Shown here: positions 33,290 through 42,215 of the stretch, piece after piece
Numbering within the stretch: the stretch's first letter is position 1
Layout: every line of letters starts with the position of its first letter
Origin: JAFGRU01 sp016934985
GTDB lineage: Bacteria > Desulfobacterota > Desulfuromonadia > Desulfuromonadales > JAAYDE01
Length of the DNA stretch: 64,000 nt
Direction of reading: 5' to 3'
NCBI GenBank assembly: GCA_963665045.2
Contig: CAXXJQ010000009.1
Location: forward strand, 372,001-436,000
Position numbers and translations under genes: made by a program
The notes under the pieces: generated by a model
The model's input: only the letters and a program-made list of their open reading frames with translations
What the model was told of the DNA's origin: nothing
The model's database searches: none

Positions 33290-33958
33290 ATGACCAAAGA
33301 ACTCATGACCTGCGCGCGTTGTCCTTTTGAAAGAGCGGAAAGATACTGTCAGAATGAAGACGGACAATCACCCTCATTCTGCCCGACCCAAAACCGTCCC
33401 GAAATTCTCCAGAAAGCATTGGAAAAACTCGATGATCCAAAAACCAGAGAGTTCGCCATCCAGGCCGCCATTCAGGAAAAGGAAGGCTACCAGCTGGACA
33501 ACGGCGTGCCGGTGCCTGTCAAGCCCCGTCTCTTGGAAATCATCGAATTTGCCGGCAAAATGAAGTACCAGCGCCTGGGGCTGGCCTTCTGTTCGGGCCT
33601 TTTCGAAGAGGGTAAAGCCATCGGCAAAATTCTTACAGACAAAGGCTTCACGGTTATCAGTGCCGCCTGCAAAGCCGGGAAAGTCGCCAAAGAGGAATTA
33701 GGCCTCAGGTCTGACCAGAAAGTCCGGCCCGATAATTTTGAACCCATGTGTAACCCGATCTTCCAGGCCATGATCCTGAACGACGGCAAAAGCGAATTCA
33801 ACATCGTTCTTGGCCTGTGCGTAGGCCATGACTCCCTGCTTTTCAAACACGCAGAGGCGCCCTGCACGGTTCTGGCTGCAAAAGACCGCCTTCTGGGGCA
33901 CAATCCCCTGGCTGCCGTCTACAACCTCGATTCATATTATGGTTATCTGAAAAAGTGA
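33290..33958 (+). CDS. DUF1847 family cysteine-rich protein
   Basis: Protein of 222 aa starting with a metal-site-like cysteine set (CARCPFERAERYC and FCPT within the first 33 residues). The C-terminal domain has RLGLAFCSGLFEEGKAI, SAACKAGKVAKEELGL, CNPIFQA, VLGLCVGHDSLLFKHA, and LAAKDRLLGHNPLAAVYN. These are DUF1847 hallmarks; the family is described only as metal-binding. It is monocistronic, with a terminator directly after. The biochemical role is unknown. Confidence 0.88.
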   Translation: MTKELMTCARCPFERAERYCQNEDGQSPSFCPTQNRPEILQKALEKLDDPKTREFAIQAAIQEKEGYQLDNGVPVPVKPRLLEIIEFAGKMKYQRLGLAFCSGLFEEGKAIGKILTDKGFTVISAACKAGKVAKEELGLRSDQKVRPDNFEPMCNPIFQAMILNDGKSEFNIVLGLCVGHDSLLFKHAEAPCTVLAAKDRLLGHNPLAAVYNLDSYYGYLKK

Positions 33959-33999
33959 AAAAAGAAGGAAAAAATGGGAAAGGTTGGGAAAATCAACTG

Positions 34000-34036
34000 A
34001 AAAAGCGCCTGCCGTCTTTCGGCAAGCGCCCTTTTT
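34000..34036 (+). terminator. Terminator between the DUF1847 and M23 genes
   Basis: A5-GCGC(C)TGCCG-TCTTT-CGGCA(A)GCGC-CC-T5. With A and T runs on both sides it may serve both the plus gene and the convergent peptidase gene ending at 34048. Confidence 0.85.
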
Positions 34037-34047
34037 CTTGCGAATCG

Positions 34048-34914
34048 TTAGAGATATTTCCTGGGGTTGACTGGGGCGCCGTTAACACGCACTTCATAAT
34101 GAAGGTGAGAACCGGTTGAGCGACCGGTATTACCGACAGCTGCGATCTTTTCGCCTCGCTTGACCCGCTGCCCGACCTTCACGAATATTTTGGAATTGTG
34201 GCCATAATAGGTCTGATAACCGTAACCGTGATCAATGACAACCAGTTTCCCATAACCGGACCTGATGCCGGCACGGCTGACAATACCATCGGCACTTGCA
34301 TGAATGGGGGTGCCGGTGCGGCAAGCGATGTCAATCCCCTCATGGAAAACGCGTTTGCCGGAAAAAGGCGATTTGCGCATACCGAAAAGGGATGTCAGCC
34401 AGCCTTTGACCGGCCATCCCGTCGGTTTGGCTGAAAAAAGGGAACGCTGATCGTTGAACAGCCCCCGAATTTCTTCCTGACTTTGCCGTCTCAGGTCGAT
34501 TGCCACCCGCAGCTGATCGATTTCTTCTTGGATCCTGGAAATACGATTTGGCGTATCCTCCGCGGGTCCGCCCACCCCAACCGGTTTTTCAATTGCCCCA
34601 ACCGGTAACTCGTGCATTGTACGCACCTGGGCGTCGTTTTGAGCAAGCACAACCATATCCCGCCGCAGAATGTCCATTTCAGCAGACAATTGTCGAACTT
34701 TCTGCTCATAAAGACGGCGTTCCACACGCAGTTGAGAAAGCTCGGGAAGATCACTGCGAATGCGCCAGTAATCAAAAAGAAGGAAACCGACTGCCACGAT
34801 AGCTGCCAGAAAAAAATAAAGAAAGACTCGCAACACCGCAAAATTGAGGTTAAGGTGCCGCACCCGGTTAGTTCCTTCCGGGAAAACCAGAATTTTCAAT
34901 TTTTTGGAAGACAA
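34048..34914 (-). CDS. M23 family zinc metallopeptidase, membrane-anchored
   Basis: Protein of 288 aa: N-terminal TM anchor (about 25-47), a periplasmic coiled coil (about 55-165), then a C-terminal LytM/M23 domain. Zinc motifs are FHEGIDIA (HxxxD) and SHLHYEVRVNG (HxH), with YGKLVVIDHGYGYQTYYGH and NTGRSTGSH between. Such proteins cut peptidoglycan cross-links or regulate amidases. The catalytic residues appear intact. It is the last gene of a minus-strand series and converges on the DUF1847 gene. Confidence 0.92.
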   Translation of the reverse strand: MSSKKLKILVFPEGTNRVRHLNLNFAVLRVFLYFFLAAIVAVGFLLFDYWRIRSDLPELSQLRVERRLYEQKVRQLSAEMDILRRDMVVLAQNDAQVRTMHELPVGAIEKPVGVGGPAEDTPNRISRIQEEIDQLRVAIDLRRQSQEEIRGLFNDQRSLFSAKPTGWPVKGWLTSLFGMRKSPFSGKRVFHEGIDIACRTGTPIHASADGIVSRAGIRSGYGKLVVIDHGYGYQTYYGHNSKIFVKVGQRVKRGEKIAAVGNTGRSTGSHLHYEVRVNGAPVNPRKYL

Positions 34915-35151
34915 TCCGTTCTCCCTGCCACTTAATAATTCACCAAATCAGCTTTCAGCTGTCCGGGCCTTTTTAAAGACGGTCACTGGCTATTGAGGCA
35001 AAACTAATGCCAACTCTTTGCCAACATTCAAAACAGCGTTTTCAACCCCCTTGCGAAAAATTTTTCCCGTCCAGTGCCATTCATGGGAGCATAGTGCCTA
35101 TGGATTTGATGGTGAGCACCCGAAACCAACCAAAACGTGGTTTGCCATTTC

Positions 35152-35607
35152 TTATATTTCAATACGTACGGCTGTTTCATCACATTCCGGAAATTTCGGG
35201 CATTTGACGCAATCGCCCCAGATTTTCTGGGGCAATTCTGACTTGTCAATCACGACAAAACCAAGGCGTGCGAAAAAATCCGGGCGATAAGTAAGGGCAA
35301 AAATCTTTGTCAGACCAAGGGAGCGGGCCTCCTCCAGGCAGGCCTCGACCAGCTTTTTCCCGAGACCTTGCTTTTCCATACCCTTACGGACAGCCAGGGA
35401 GCGCACCTCGGCAAGGTCCTGCCACCAGATGTGAAGGCTGCAAACCCCCGTCAGCAAACCATCCTCCTCGGTCACCACGAACTCCCGGATATCCTGATAA
35501 ATCTCCGTCAAAGCGCGGGGCAAAACCAATCCCTCTTTCGTATACTGCAGTAACAGTTGATGGATCTGACCGGCGTCCGTCATCAAAGCATCGCGCACTA
35601 TGACCAT
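35152..35607 (-). CDS. argA: Short ArgA-type N-acetyltransferase (probable N-acetylglutamate synthase)
   Basis: GNAT-fold protein of 151 aa. The acetyl-CoA site is VRKGMEKQGLGKKLVEACLE, preceded by ADL-type strand DLAEVRSLAV. The C-terminal ending LPQKIWGDCVKCPKFPECDE is the signature of short arginine-pathway N-acetylglutamate synthases found in Geobacter relatives (family knowledge). It would acetylate glutamate with acetyl-CoA. It follows recN by 76 bases in the same direction. No other arg gene is in the window, so the assignment rests on sequence. Confidence 0.78.
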   Translation of the reverse strand: MVIVRDALMTDAGQIHQLLLQYTKEGLVLPRALTEIYQDIREFVVTEEDGLLTGVCSLHIWWQDLAEVRSLAVRKGMEKQGLGKKLVEACLEEARSLGLTKIFALTYRPDFFARLGFVVIDKSELPQKIWGDCVKCPKFPECDETAVRIEI

Positions 35608-35683
35608 GGCAAAACCTGCTTACGTTCCCAGAGAACAAGTTATTTAACCAAAAAAAAGAGAAAAAAAGTCACCCGCACAACCG

Positions 35684-37357
35684 TTAGGATGCTACCGGTC
35701 TTGAGTGACACAGCAATTCCCGAGCGCTTTCCAGGGTACTTTGGGTCACCCTGCTGCCGCCAAGCATACGCGCCATCTCACCAATACGCGCCTCGCCGTC
35801 AAGGCGCCCGGCCTCGACAAAGGTCCTCCCGCCATCTTCCTTTTTGGCAATCAGAAAATGGGTGTCCGCAAAAGCGGCCACCTGGGGCAGATGGGTAATG
35901 CAGAGGACCTGCCCCCCTCGGGCGACATGGAAAAGTTTTTCACCGACCGCGGTTCCGGCGGCACCTCCGATGCCGGCATCCACTTCGTCAAAAATCATCG
36001 CCAGGGCAGCATCCCTTTCCGGAGCAGCCCGTTTCAAAGCCAGCATGATCCGCGACAACTCGCCCCCCGAAGCAATGGCAACCAAAGGCTTAGGCTCTTC
36101 ACCGGGATTGGCGGAGAGAAAAAACTCGGCCTTTTCCAGGCCCCTTAAGCCAGGTTGGGGCAAAGCTGAAAAGCGGATTTCAAAAGAGGCTTTGGGCATG
36201 GCCAGATCAGCCAGTTCTTTTTCCACCTTTTGCTTCAACTCTGTAGCCCCCGACACCCTTTTGGTGGAAAGCGCCTGACCGGCATCAAGAAGCTTGCTGC
36301 GATTATCCGCAAGCTTTTTTCGCAGGGTTTCACCCTGAACCTCAAGATTTGTCAGCTCTTCGATTTCTCTGTCCATATCCTCAACAAGGTTCAGGATACC
36401 TTCCAGGGAAGGTGCATATTTCCTTTTCAGATCGGCAAGTTGACGCAAACGCTCTTCGACCAGATTCAAACGGGCTTCATCCAGGGAAAGCCCCGACGCA
36501 TAATCCCGCAGCTGATTGGCCACGTCTTCCAGGGAAAAAAGAGCATTCCGCAGGGTTTCCACGTGGGGCTGAAAAGAAGGATCCGCTTTCAGCAAACCTT
36601 CCAGCCTTGCTGCCAACCGGTCAAGCTCGGCGACGACGGCCCGATCGCCGCCATAAAGGGTTTCATAGCCTTCCTGCGCGCCTTTCGCCAACTTTTCGGC
36701 ATTTTGGAGAAGGAGCCGTTCAGCTTCCAGTTCCTGATCTTCGCTGATGTGAATGTCCGCCTCGGCCAGCTCTCGCCGCTGATAAGACAGCAGATCGAGG
36801 CGGTTCTGGCGATTTTTTTCGGCCTCCTCCAGACGGGCCAGTTCAGCCGACACCTCATTCATACTTTGATAGAGGCGCTGATAAGCGTCCCGTTCAGAAA
36901 CCAAGCCTGCGAAGCGGTCAAGCAGATCAAGGTGGCTGTCGGTCCGCTGAAGGTTCTGGTGCTCATGTTGTCCATAAATGGAGATAAGGTCTCCCATGAC
37001 CTGTTGAAGCTGCTGAACCCTGGCCAGAGAGCCGTTAATAAAAATCCGGTTTTTACCGGAGCGGGAAACAATTCGTTTGACAAAAAGCTCAGGGCCTCCA
37101 TCAAAACCTGCCTCAACAAGCTCCTCATGGATGGGGGAAAATTCGGAAACATCGAGGATGGCTTCCACCACGGCTTCATCGGCACCGGTGCGAATGAGAT
37201 CGGAGTTGGCCCTGCCGCCCATCAGCAAGCTGACGGCATCAATAATAATCGATTTCCCGGCGCCGGTTTCTCCGGTCAGAACATTCAGGCCCGCCTCAAA
37301 GCGAAGATGAAGTTCCTCGATAATCGCCACATTTCGGATTTGCAATTCAACCAGCAT
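35684..37357 (-). CDS. recN: DNA repair protein RecN
   Basis: SMC-like ATPase of 557 aa. The Walker A VLTGETGAGKSIIIDAVSLL is near residue 30, followed by coiled-coil arms, the signature LVAIASGGELSRIMLALK and Walker B LAMIFDEVDAGIGG followed by VLCITHLPQVA. It acts in double-strand-break repair. It lies 42 bases after nadK, an arrangement often seen in this bacterial group. The length is typical. Confidence 0.96.
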   Translation of the reverse strand: MLVELQIRNVAIIEELHLRFEAGLNVLTGETGAGKSIIIDAVSLLMGGRANSDLIRTGADEAVVEAILDVSEFSPIHEELVEAGFDGGPELFVKRIVSRSGKNRIFINGSLARVQQLQQVMGDLISIYGQHEHQNLQRTDSHLDLLDRFAGLVSERDAYQRLYQSMNEVSAELARLEEAEKNRQNRLDLLSYQRRELAEADIHISEDQELEAERLLLQNAEKLAKGAQEGYETLYGGDRAVVAELDRLAARLEGLLKADPSFQPHVETLRNALFSLEDVANQLRDYASGLSLDEARLNLVEERLRQLADLKRKYAPSLEGILNLVEDMDREIEELTNLEVQGETLRKKLADNRSKLLDAGQALSTKRVSGATELKQKVEKELADLAMPKASFEIRFSALPQPGLRGLEKAEFFLSANPGEEPKPLVAIASGGELSRIMLALKRAAPERDAALAMIFDEVDAGIGGAAGTAVGEKLFHVARGGQVLCITHLPQVAAFADTHFLIAKKEDGGRTFVEAGRLDGEARIGEMARMLGGSRVTQSTLESARELLCHSRPVAS

Positions 37358-37399
37358 GAGTCCGGCAGTTCCTCAAATTATTATTTCCCCCACAATCTG

Positions 37400-38254
37400 C
37401 TACATTTCACCCCAGAGGAGTTTTTCCCGCAAGACCTCGAAATACTCTTTTGAAGGGCTTTCCACCAGGAGGGTGCCGTTCTTGGCCTTGCGAATTTCGA
37501 CTATGTCTCCCCCATGAAGAGGCATCCCGACCTGACCATCTGCAGTGAATGCCACATCGGCATCATGGAATTTTACCTCGATTTTGATGACATTTTCATC
37601 GGAAACGATGAGGGGACGGTTGGTGAGCATGTGCGGGCAGATGGGAGCGATGACCAGACAATGAAGATCAGGAGAAACGATGGGTCCCCCTGCGGCCAGG
37701 TTGTAGGCCGTCGAACCGGTTGGGGTGGAAACAATCAAGCCGTCCGCCCGGAAGGTTGTCAGGTAGGCATCATCGACCCAGGCCTCCATGTCGATAATAC
37801 GGGCCAGGGCTCCCTTGTTGATGACGACATCGTTAAGAACCCGGTAGCAACCAATGTCCCGGCCATTCCTGCGCACAACCGCCTCCAGCCGCATGCGCCT
37901 CGAAACGGTGTACCTCCCTTTGATAACTTTTTCCAGGACCTTATAAAGATCCTTCAGGGCAATTTCAGTGAGAAAGCCCAGACGCCCCAGATTGACCCCA
38001 AGAATCGGAACCCGCTCTTCATCCACCTCACGGGCGACTGAAATCAAGGTGCCGTCACCACCAAGAACAATGATCAGGTCCACTTCAGCTGGAATGACAT
38101 TGGCCGGATACCCTTCCACAATGCCAAGATCACCGGCAAGAGAAGCCTCATGCCAGATGTGGAAACCACGTTTTTCCAGCCAGGCCGTTAGCTCGCGGGC
38201 GACATTCACGGCATGCGGATGTTTTCGTTTGGCGTAGATACCAATATTGTTCAT
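37400..38254 (-). CDS. nadK: NAD kinase
   Basis: Protein of 284 aa phosphorylating NAD to NADP. The diagnostic GGDGT stands in LIIVLGGDGTLISVA, then ILGVNLGRLGFLTEI, RADGLIVSTPTGSTAYNLAA and VSDENVIKIEV. The first gene of a nadK-recN(-argA) group on the minus strand, divergent from rarA. Confidence 0.96.
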   Translation of the reverse strand: MNNIGIYAKRKHPHAVNVARELTAWLEKRGFHIWHEASLAGDLGIVEGYPANVIPAEVDLIIVLGGDGTLISVAREVDEERVPILGVNLGRLGFLTEIALKDLYKVLEKVIKGRYTVSRRMRLEAVVRRNGRDIGCYRVLNDVVINKGALARIIDMEAWVDDAYLTTFRADGLIVSTPTGSTAYNLAAGGPIVSPDLHCLVIAPICPHMLTNRPLIVSDENVIKIEVKFHDADVAFTADGQVGMPLHGGDIVEIRKAKNGTLLVESPSKEYFEVLREKLLWGEM

Positions 38255-38437
38255 GGATCATTTCCCTGACAAAATTGGCAAATTTTATCACTTCACTTGG
38301 TTCAAGTCCATCTCTTACAATAAGGAGAAAAGGAAACCGGGGAAAAATTCTTGGGCAGACATAATCTTTTTTTCATTTTCACCTGCCGATCAGGATAATT
38401 ATTTTCATTTTTTAAAATCGATGTTTGAGGACAAGCA

Positions 38438-39760
38438 ATGGATCTATTCGATCAGGGAAACCAGAAAAGCGGCCTGACTCCTCTCGCGGAGCGGATGAGG
38501 CCCCGCAACCTGGATGAGATGGCCGGTCAACAACATCTCATCGGCAGCCAGGGCATTTTACGCAAACTCATCGAAAAGGATCAGATTTCCTCTCTTATCC
38601 TATTTGGCCCTCCTGGCACTGGCAAGACTACCCTCGGACGTGTGGTGGCAGAAGCGACCGACAGCCGCTTTGTCCCTTTTTCAGCCGTTTTCCAGGGGGT
38701 CAAAGATATCCGCGAAGCGATCCTCAAAGCCCGCGAAGAAAAAAATTATTACCAGCGCAAAACCATTCTTTTTCTGGATGAAATACATCGCCTGGCAAAA
38801 AACCAGCAGGACGCTCTGTTGCACGGCGTCGAAACCGGCGACATCATTCTCATCGGCGCCACCACGGAAAATCCTTCCTTTGAGATCAACAACGCCCTCC
38901 TCTCGCGCTCCCGCGTCTTCGTCCTCAATCCGCTGGAAGAAGGAGAGATCGCCGTCATTCTCGACCGTGCCATGAGCGACGAGCGCGGCCTTGCCCCTCT
39001 GCAATTAACCCTGGAACCCGAAGCCCGGGAGGTTCTGGCCCGCTATGCCAGGGGCGATGCGCGCATTGCCCTCAATACCCTGGAGCTTTCGGCCCAGTTG
39101 GCCAGGCAAGGAAGAATCACCCGCAAAGAAGTGGAGGAAGCTCTCCAGGAAAAACTCCTCCTTTATGATAAAAAAGGTGAGGAGCATTACAACGTCATTT
39201 CCGCGTTCATAAAAAGCCTGCGCGGTTCCTCACCGTCGGCCGCTCTTTATTGGCTGGCCCGCCTCATTGAAGCCGGCGAAGACCCGCTCTTTATTGCCCG
39301 GCGCATGGTCATCCTCGCTTCCGAAGACGTAGGCAACGCCGACCCGCGCGCCCTGCAGGTTGCTGTTGCCGCAATGCAGGCTGTCCACTTCGTCGGCCTT
39401 CCGGAAGGGCGCATCAACCTCGCCCAGGCAGCCACCTATCTCGCCACTGCTCCCAAAAGCAACGCATCCTACCTCGGCATCAACGAAGCCCAGGCCGAAG
39501 TTCGAAATTCGGGAGCCCTGCCTGTCCCGGCGCATCTGTGTAACGCACCGACCCAGCTCATGAAAGAAATGGGGTATGGCAAAGGCTACCGGTACGCACA
39601 CGATTTCGAAGGGGGTTTTGTCGAGCAGGAAGCCCTTCCCAAAGGATTGAAAAACCGGGAATACTACCGACCGACGGAGCGTGGCTATGAGAAAACCATT
39701 GGCGAAAGAATGGCCTTCTGGAACAACCAAGCCGGGAAAGAAACTGCCACCGACAAATAG
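38438..39760 (+). CDS. rarA: Replication-associated recombination protein A (AAA+ ATPase)
   Basis: Protein of 440 aa with a short N-terminal segment, Walker A LFGPPGTGKTTLGRVVA, Walker B TILFLDEIHRLAKNQQDALL, sensor 1 LIGATTENPSFEIN and the arginine-finger LLSRSRVF, then the tetramerisation part SPSAALYWLARLIEAGEDP and C-terminal HLCNAPTQLMKEMGYGKGY. It acts at stalled forks with SSB and RecA. GACAAGC precedes the ATG weakly. The next gene is 400 bases away. Confidence 0.95.
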   Translation: MDLFDQGNQKSGLTPLAERMRPRNLDEMAGQQHLIGSQGILRKLIEKDQISSLILFGPPGTGKTTLGRVVAEATDSRFVPFSAVFQGVKDIREAILKAREEKNYYQRKTILFLDEIHRLAKNQQDALLHGVETGDIILIGATTENPSFEINNALLSRSRVFVLNPLEEGEIAVILDRAMSDERGLAPLQLTLEPEAREVLARYARGDARIALNTLELSAQLARQGRITRKEVEEALQEKLLLYDKKGEEHYNVISAFIKSLRGSSPSAALYWLARLIEAGEDPLFIARRMVILASEDVGNADPRALQVAVAAMQAVHFVGLPEGRINLAQAATYLATAPKSNASYLGINEAQAEVRNSGALPVPAHLCNAPTQLMKEMGYGKGYRYAHDFEGGFVEQEALPKGLKNREYYRPTERGYEKTIGERMAFWNNQAGKETATDK

Positions 39761-40164
39761 ACTTTTGGCCAAATTACCTAAAGCCAAACAGCCCAAGACA
39801 GCGGTTGTGCCTGTATGCGGGAGCACTCCCTCAGGTGCAAACTTTGTCAATGAGGATTTTTTTTGCGACTTTTCATGGGAAAAACCGCTTCAATTTGCTG
39901 AAAACATAGTACGGGAAACGGCCGGCACTTGGCCATAAACCCTGGAATCCATTAAACATCATGATATTATAAAGATACCCTTTTTTTCTAATAGGACTTA
40001 TCTGTCAAGGCTGTATGGGCACACTTTGTGCCAGAACCTACCAGAGGGATTTGATGTTTATAGATATCCGGTCGCCCTGAAAAGTTTCATTGGTTCAGTG
40101 CCTTAAAGGAATTCTCGCCGGTCCGGATTATTAAAGTTTTTGTCAACAAACTCCGAGGTTGGAA
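39761..40164 (+). other. Intergenic region between rarA and the PilZ-GNAT gene
   Basis: No gene or known RNA motif was found. Features are an eight-T run at 39857-39864, an AT-rich stretch around 39960-39990 that may hold promoter elements, and a perfect short palindrome GGCACA-CTT-TGTGCC at 40018-40032 of unknown use. Confidence 0.5.
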
Positions 40165-42207
40165 ATGCGTAATACTCAAACCCTTCCAAAACTTGTTCAA
40201 TCTTCCCCCAAAAACCTGGCCCAGAAGGCCAAAAAGGTTTTGCGGCAGGATTTAGTCAACAAGCTGAATTACATCAATTTTCAGGATGCCACCGTCCTTT
40301 TGAATTTCAAACATCGCCAGTTCAAACGCACCCTGTCCCTAGGAGGAAAGCCAGCTCCATGTTTTGATGGCAAAGCACTCATCGCCTGGGAGAACCCCGC
40401 CGGCATGCCCGGCAAACTGCAAAGCTTTGAGTTCGATCACATTCTCCTGGATGACGGACTCAAGCTCATCCGGGTTGAAGCGGAAATCGAGGAAATAAAT
40501 GCCCAGGGTCTACTTCTTCGTCTTCCCGAGGAAAGCCTCGAAATCAGATCTCGATCGTTTCGGCGTCATGCCTGCCAGAACATACGGGTGGAGTTTTTTC
40601 AGAACAGTGCCCGCTTCCAAGGTGAGCTGATCGAGTTCAGCCCCTATTTCTGCAAGGTTAAATTGACCATCGAGGCACCACAAACTTTTGCCTGGATCGA
40701 TACCGCCTCCCCCGGGTACCTGGTCATGTTCAAAAACGAAACAGTTCCATTTTCTTCTGAATGCACCGTTGTGCGGCAAACCCGCGGGGAAAAAAACCGA
40801 ACCTTTGTTTTCAAGCTTATACCCCACTTCAGCAGGCGCTTTCCCTCCAAAGAGTTCCGCAGTACGCGCCTGAACCTGACGCCTACACCCGAGGTGGTTT
40901 TCACCCATCCTCTGACCGGGAAGAAAATTCATCTCAGTATCATCGAAATTTCAGGAGCCGGCTTCTCCGTTGAGGAGGATGAAAAAAACTCGGCCCTGCT
41001 TCCCGGATTGATGCTTCATTCTGCCGAGGTTTCTCTCGCCAACACATTCAGCTTCAAATGCCGGGCTCAGGTCGTCAACCGGACAGAGGAAGAAACCGAC
41101 GACGGGAAAAAATACCGGTTTGGAATTGCGCTTCTTGACATGGATATTGCCAACCACGTCAGGCTGGAGAGTATTCTCCAGCAGGCCAGCGACAAAAATA
41201 CTTTTTGCTTCAACCCCGTGGATATGGACAGTCTCTGGAATTTTTTCTTTGAAACCGGCTTTATTTATCCTCAAAAATATGCTTCAATCCAAACCCGGAA
41301 AGAAGAGCTCAGAGAAACCTACCATAAGCTTTACACCCAACATCCGAACATTGCCCGTCACTTTATTTATCAGCGAGGCAGCACCATTCTCGGTCATATG
41401 TCCACCCTGCGCTTTTACGAAAACACCTGGCTTTTTCATCACCATGCCGCCTCGAAAAAAAATGCCACCCGGGCCGGAATTGTGGTTCTTAACCAAATGG
41501 GCCGTTTCGTTAACGACTCCAGAAATCTTTTTTCCAGTCATATGAAGTTCGCCATCTGCTATTTCCGCCCGGCGAATAAGTTCCCCAATAAAATTTTCGG
41601 TGGTGTTGCCCGCCATCTCAATAATCTTAATAAAAGCTCCCTGGATGACTTCGCTTATTTCCATTTCAACAAAGAGGAATCACGAAGTGAGCATGCCTTG
41701 AATAACTATGACCTGGAACCGACGGGAAAAGAGGATTTGACTCAGTTGGCCTGGTTTTATGAGAACGAGTCAGGCGGACTGCTGATCAACGCCCTCGACC
41801 TGGAGCCGGAGACGGCCTTTCTTGACGATCTCCAGCAGGAATACGAGAAAAGCGGCTTTTCCAAAAGCAAACATCTTTTTTCCCTGAAAAAGGATGGCAA
41901 TCTGGTGGCCGTCATCCTCTTGAACTTGACGGATCTGGGCCTCAATCTCTCGGACCTTACCAACTGCATGCACGTTTTTGCCATCCATCCGGACGATTTT
42001 CCAAAGGAAGTCGTGTATGCTACCTTGTCCGAACTGTTGACACGTTTTAACCGTAAGGAATTGCCGATTCTTCTTTTCCCTTCGTCCTACGCCGAGGAAG
42101 AGGAAATTCCTTTTGAAAAAATTTATTCCCTTTGGGTTTTGAATCTCATCTACATGGATGACTATTTCCGTTTTCTGAAACGGCTTTTCCGGGGTTTTCA
42201 ACACTGA
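40165..42207 (+). CDS. PilZ-domain protein with a GNAT-like C-terminal region
   Basis: Protein of 680 aa. Residues about 60-230 look like a degenerate PilZ/YcgR-N unit (SRSFRRHACQNIRVEFF then GELIEFSPYFCKV). About 235-345 is a second PilZ-like domain with RSTRLNL and IEISGAGFSVEE, where the usual D/NxSxxG is E-x-S-x-x-G. The last 300 residues (HPNIARHFIYQRGSTILGHM, HHHAASKKN) have acyltransferase-like strands. GAGG stands before the ATG at 40165; an in-frame TTG lies 6 bases before. It is followed within 8 bases by the HD-GYP gene, consistent with c-di-GMP signalling. The GNAT assignment is tentative. Confidence 0.7.
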   Translation: MRNTQTLPKLVQSSPKNLAQKAKKVLRQDLVNKLNYINFQDATVLLNFKHRQFKRTLSLGGKPAPCFDGKALIAWENPAGMPGKLQSFEFDHILLDDGLKLIRVEAEIEEINAQGLLLRLPEESLEIRSRSFRRHACQNIRVEFFQNSARFQGELIEFSPYFCKVKLTIEAPQTFAWIDTASPGYLVMFKNETVPFSSECTVVRQTRGEKNRTFVFKLIPHFSRRFPSKEFRSTRLNLTPTPEVVFTHPLTGKKIHLSIIEISGAGFSVEEDEKNSALLPGLMLHSAEVSLANTFSFKCRAQVVNRTEEETDDGKKYRFGIALLDMDIANHVRLESILQQASDKNTFCFNPVDMDSLWNFFFETGFIYPQKYASIQTRKEELRETYHKLYTQHPNIARHFIYQRGSTILGHMSTLRFYENTWLFHHHAASKKNATRAGIVVLNQMGRFVNDSRNLFSSHMKFAICYFRPANKFPNKIFGGVARHLNNLNKSSLDDFAYFHFNKEESRSEHALNNYDLEPTGKEDLTQLAWFYENESGGLLINALDLEPETAFLDDLQQEYEKSGFSKSKHLFSLKKDGNLVAVILLNLTDLGLNLSDLTNCMHVFAIHPDDFPKEVVYATLSELLTRFNRKELPILLFPSSYAEEEEIPFEKIYSLWVLNLIYMDDYFRFLKRLFRGFQH

Positions 42208-42215
42208 AAGAATGT

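Noticed and set aside
36230..37453. 407-codon plus-strand ORF
   Set aside because: Antisense shadow of recN and the nadK end; low-complexity protein without recognisable domains.
38295..38315. tRNA-like T-loop GGTTCAAGTCC
   Set aside because: No pairing T stem and no acceptor or anticodon arms can be drawn around it.
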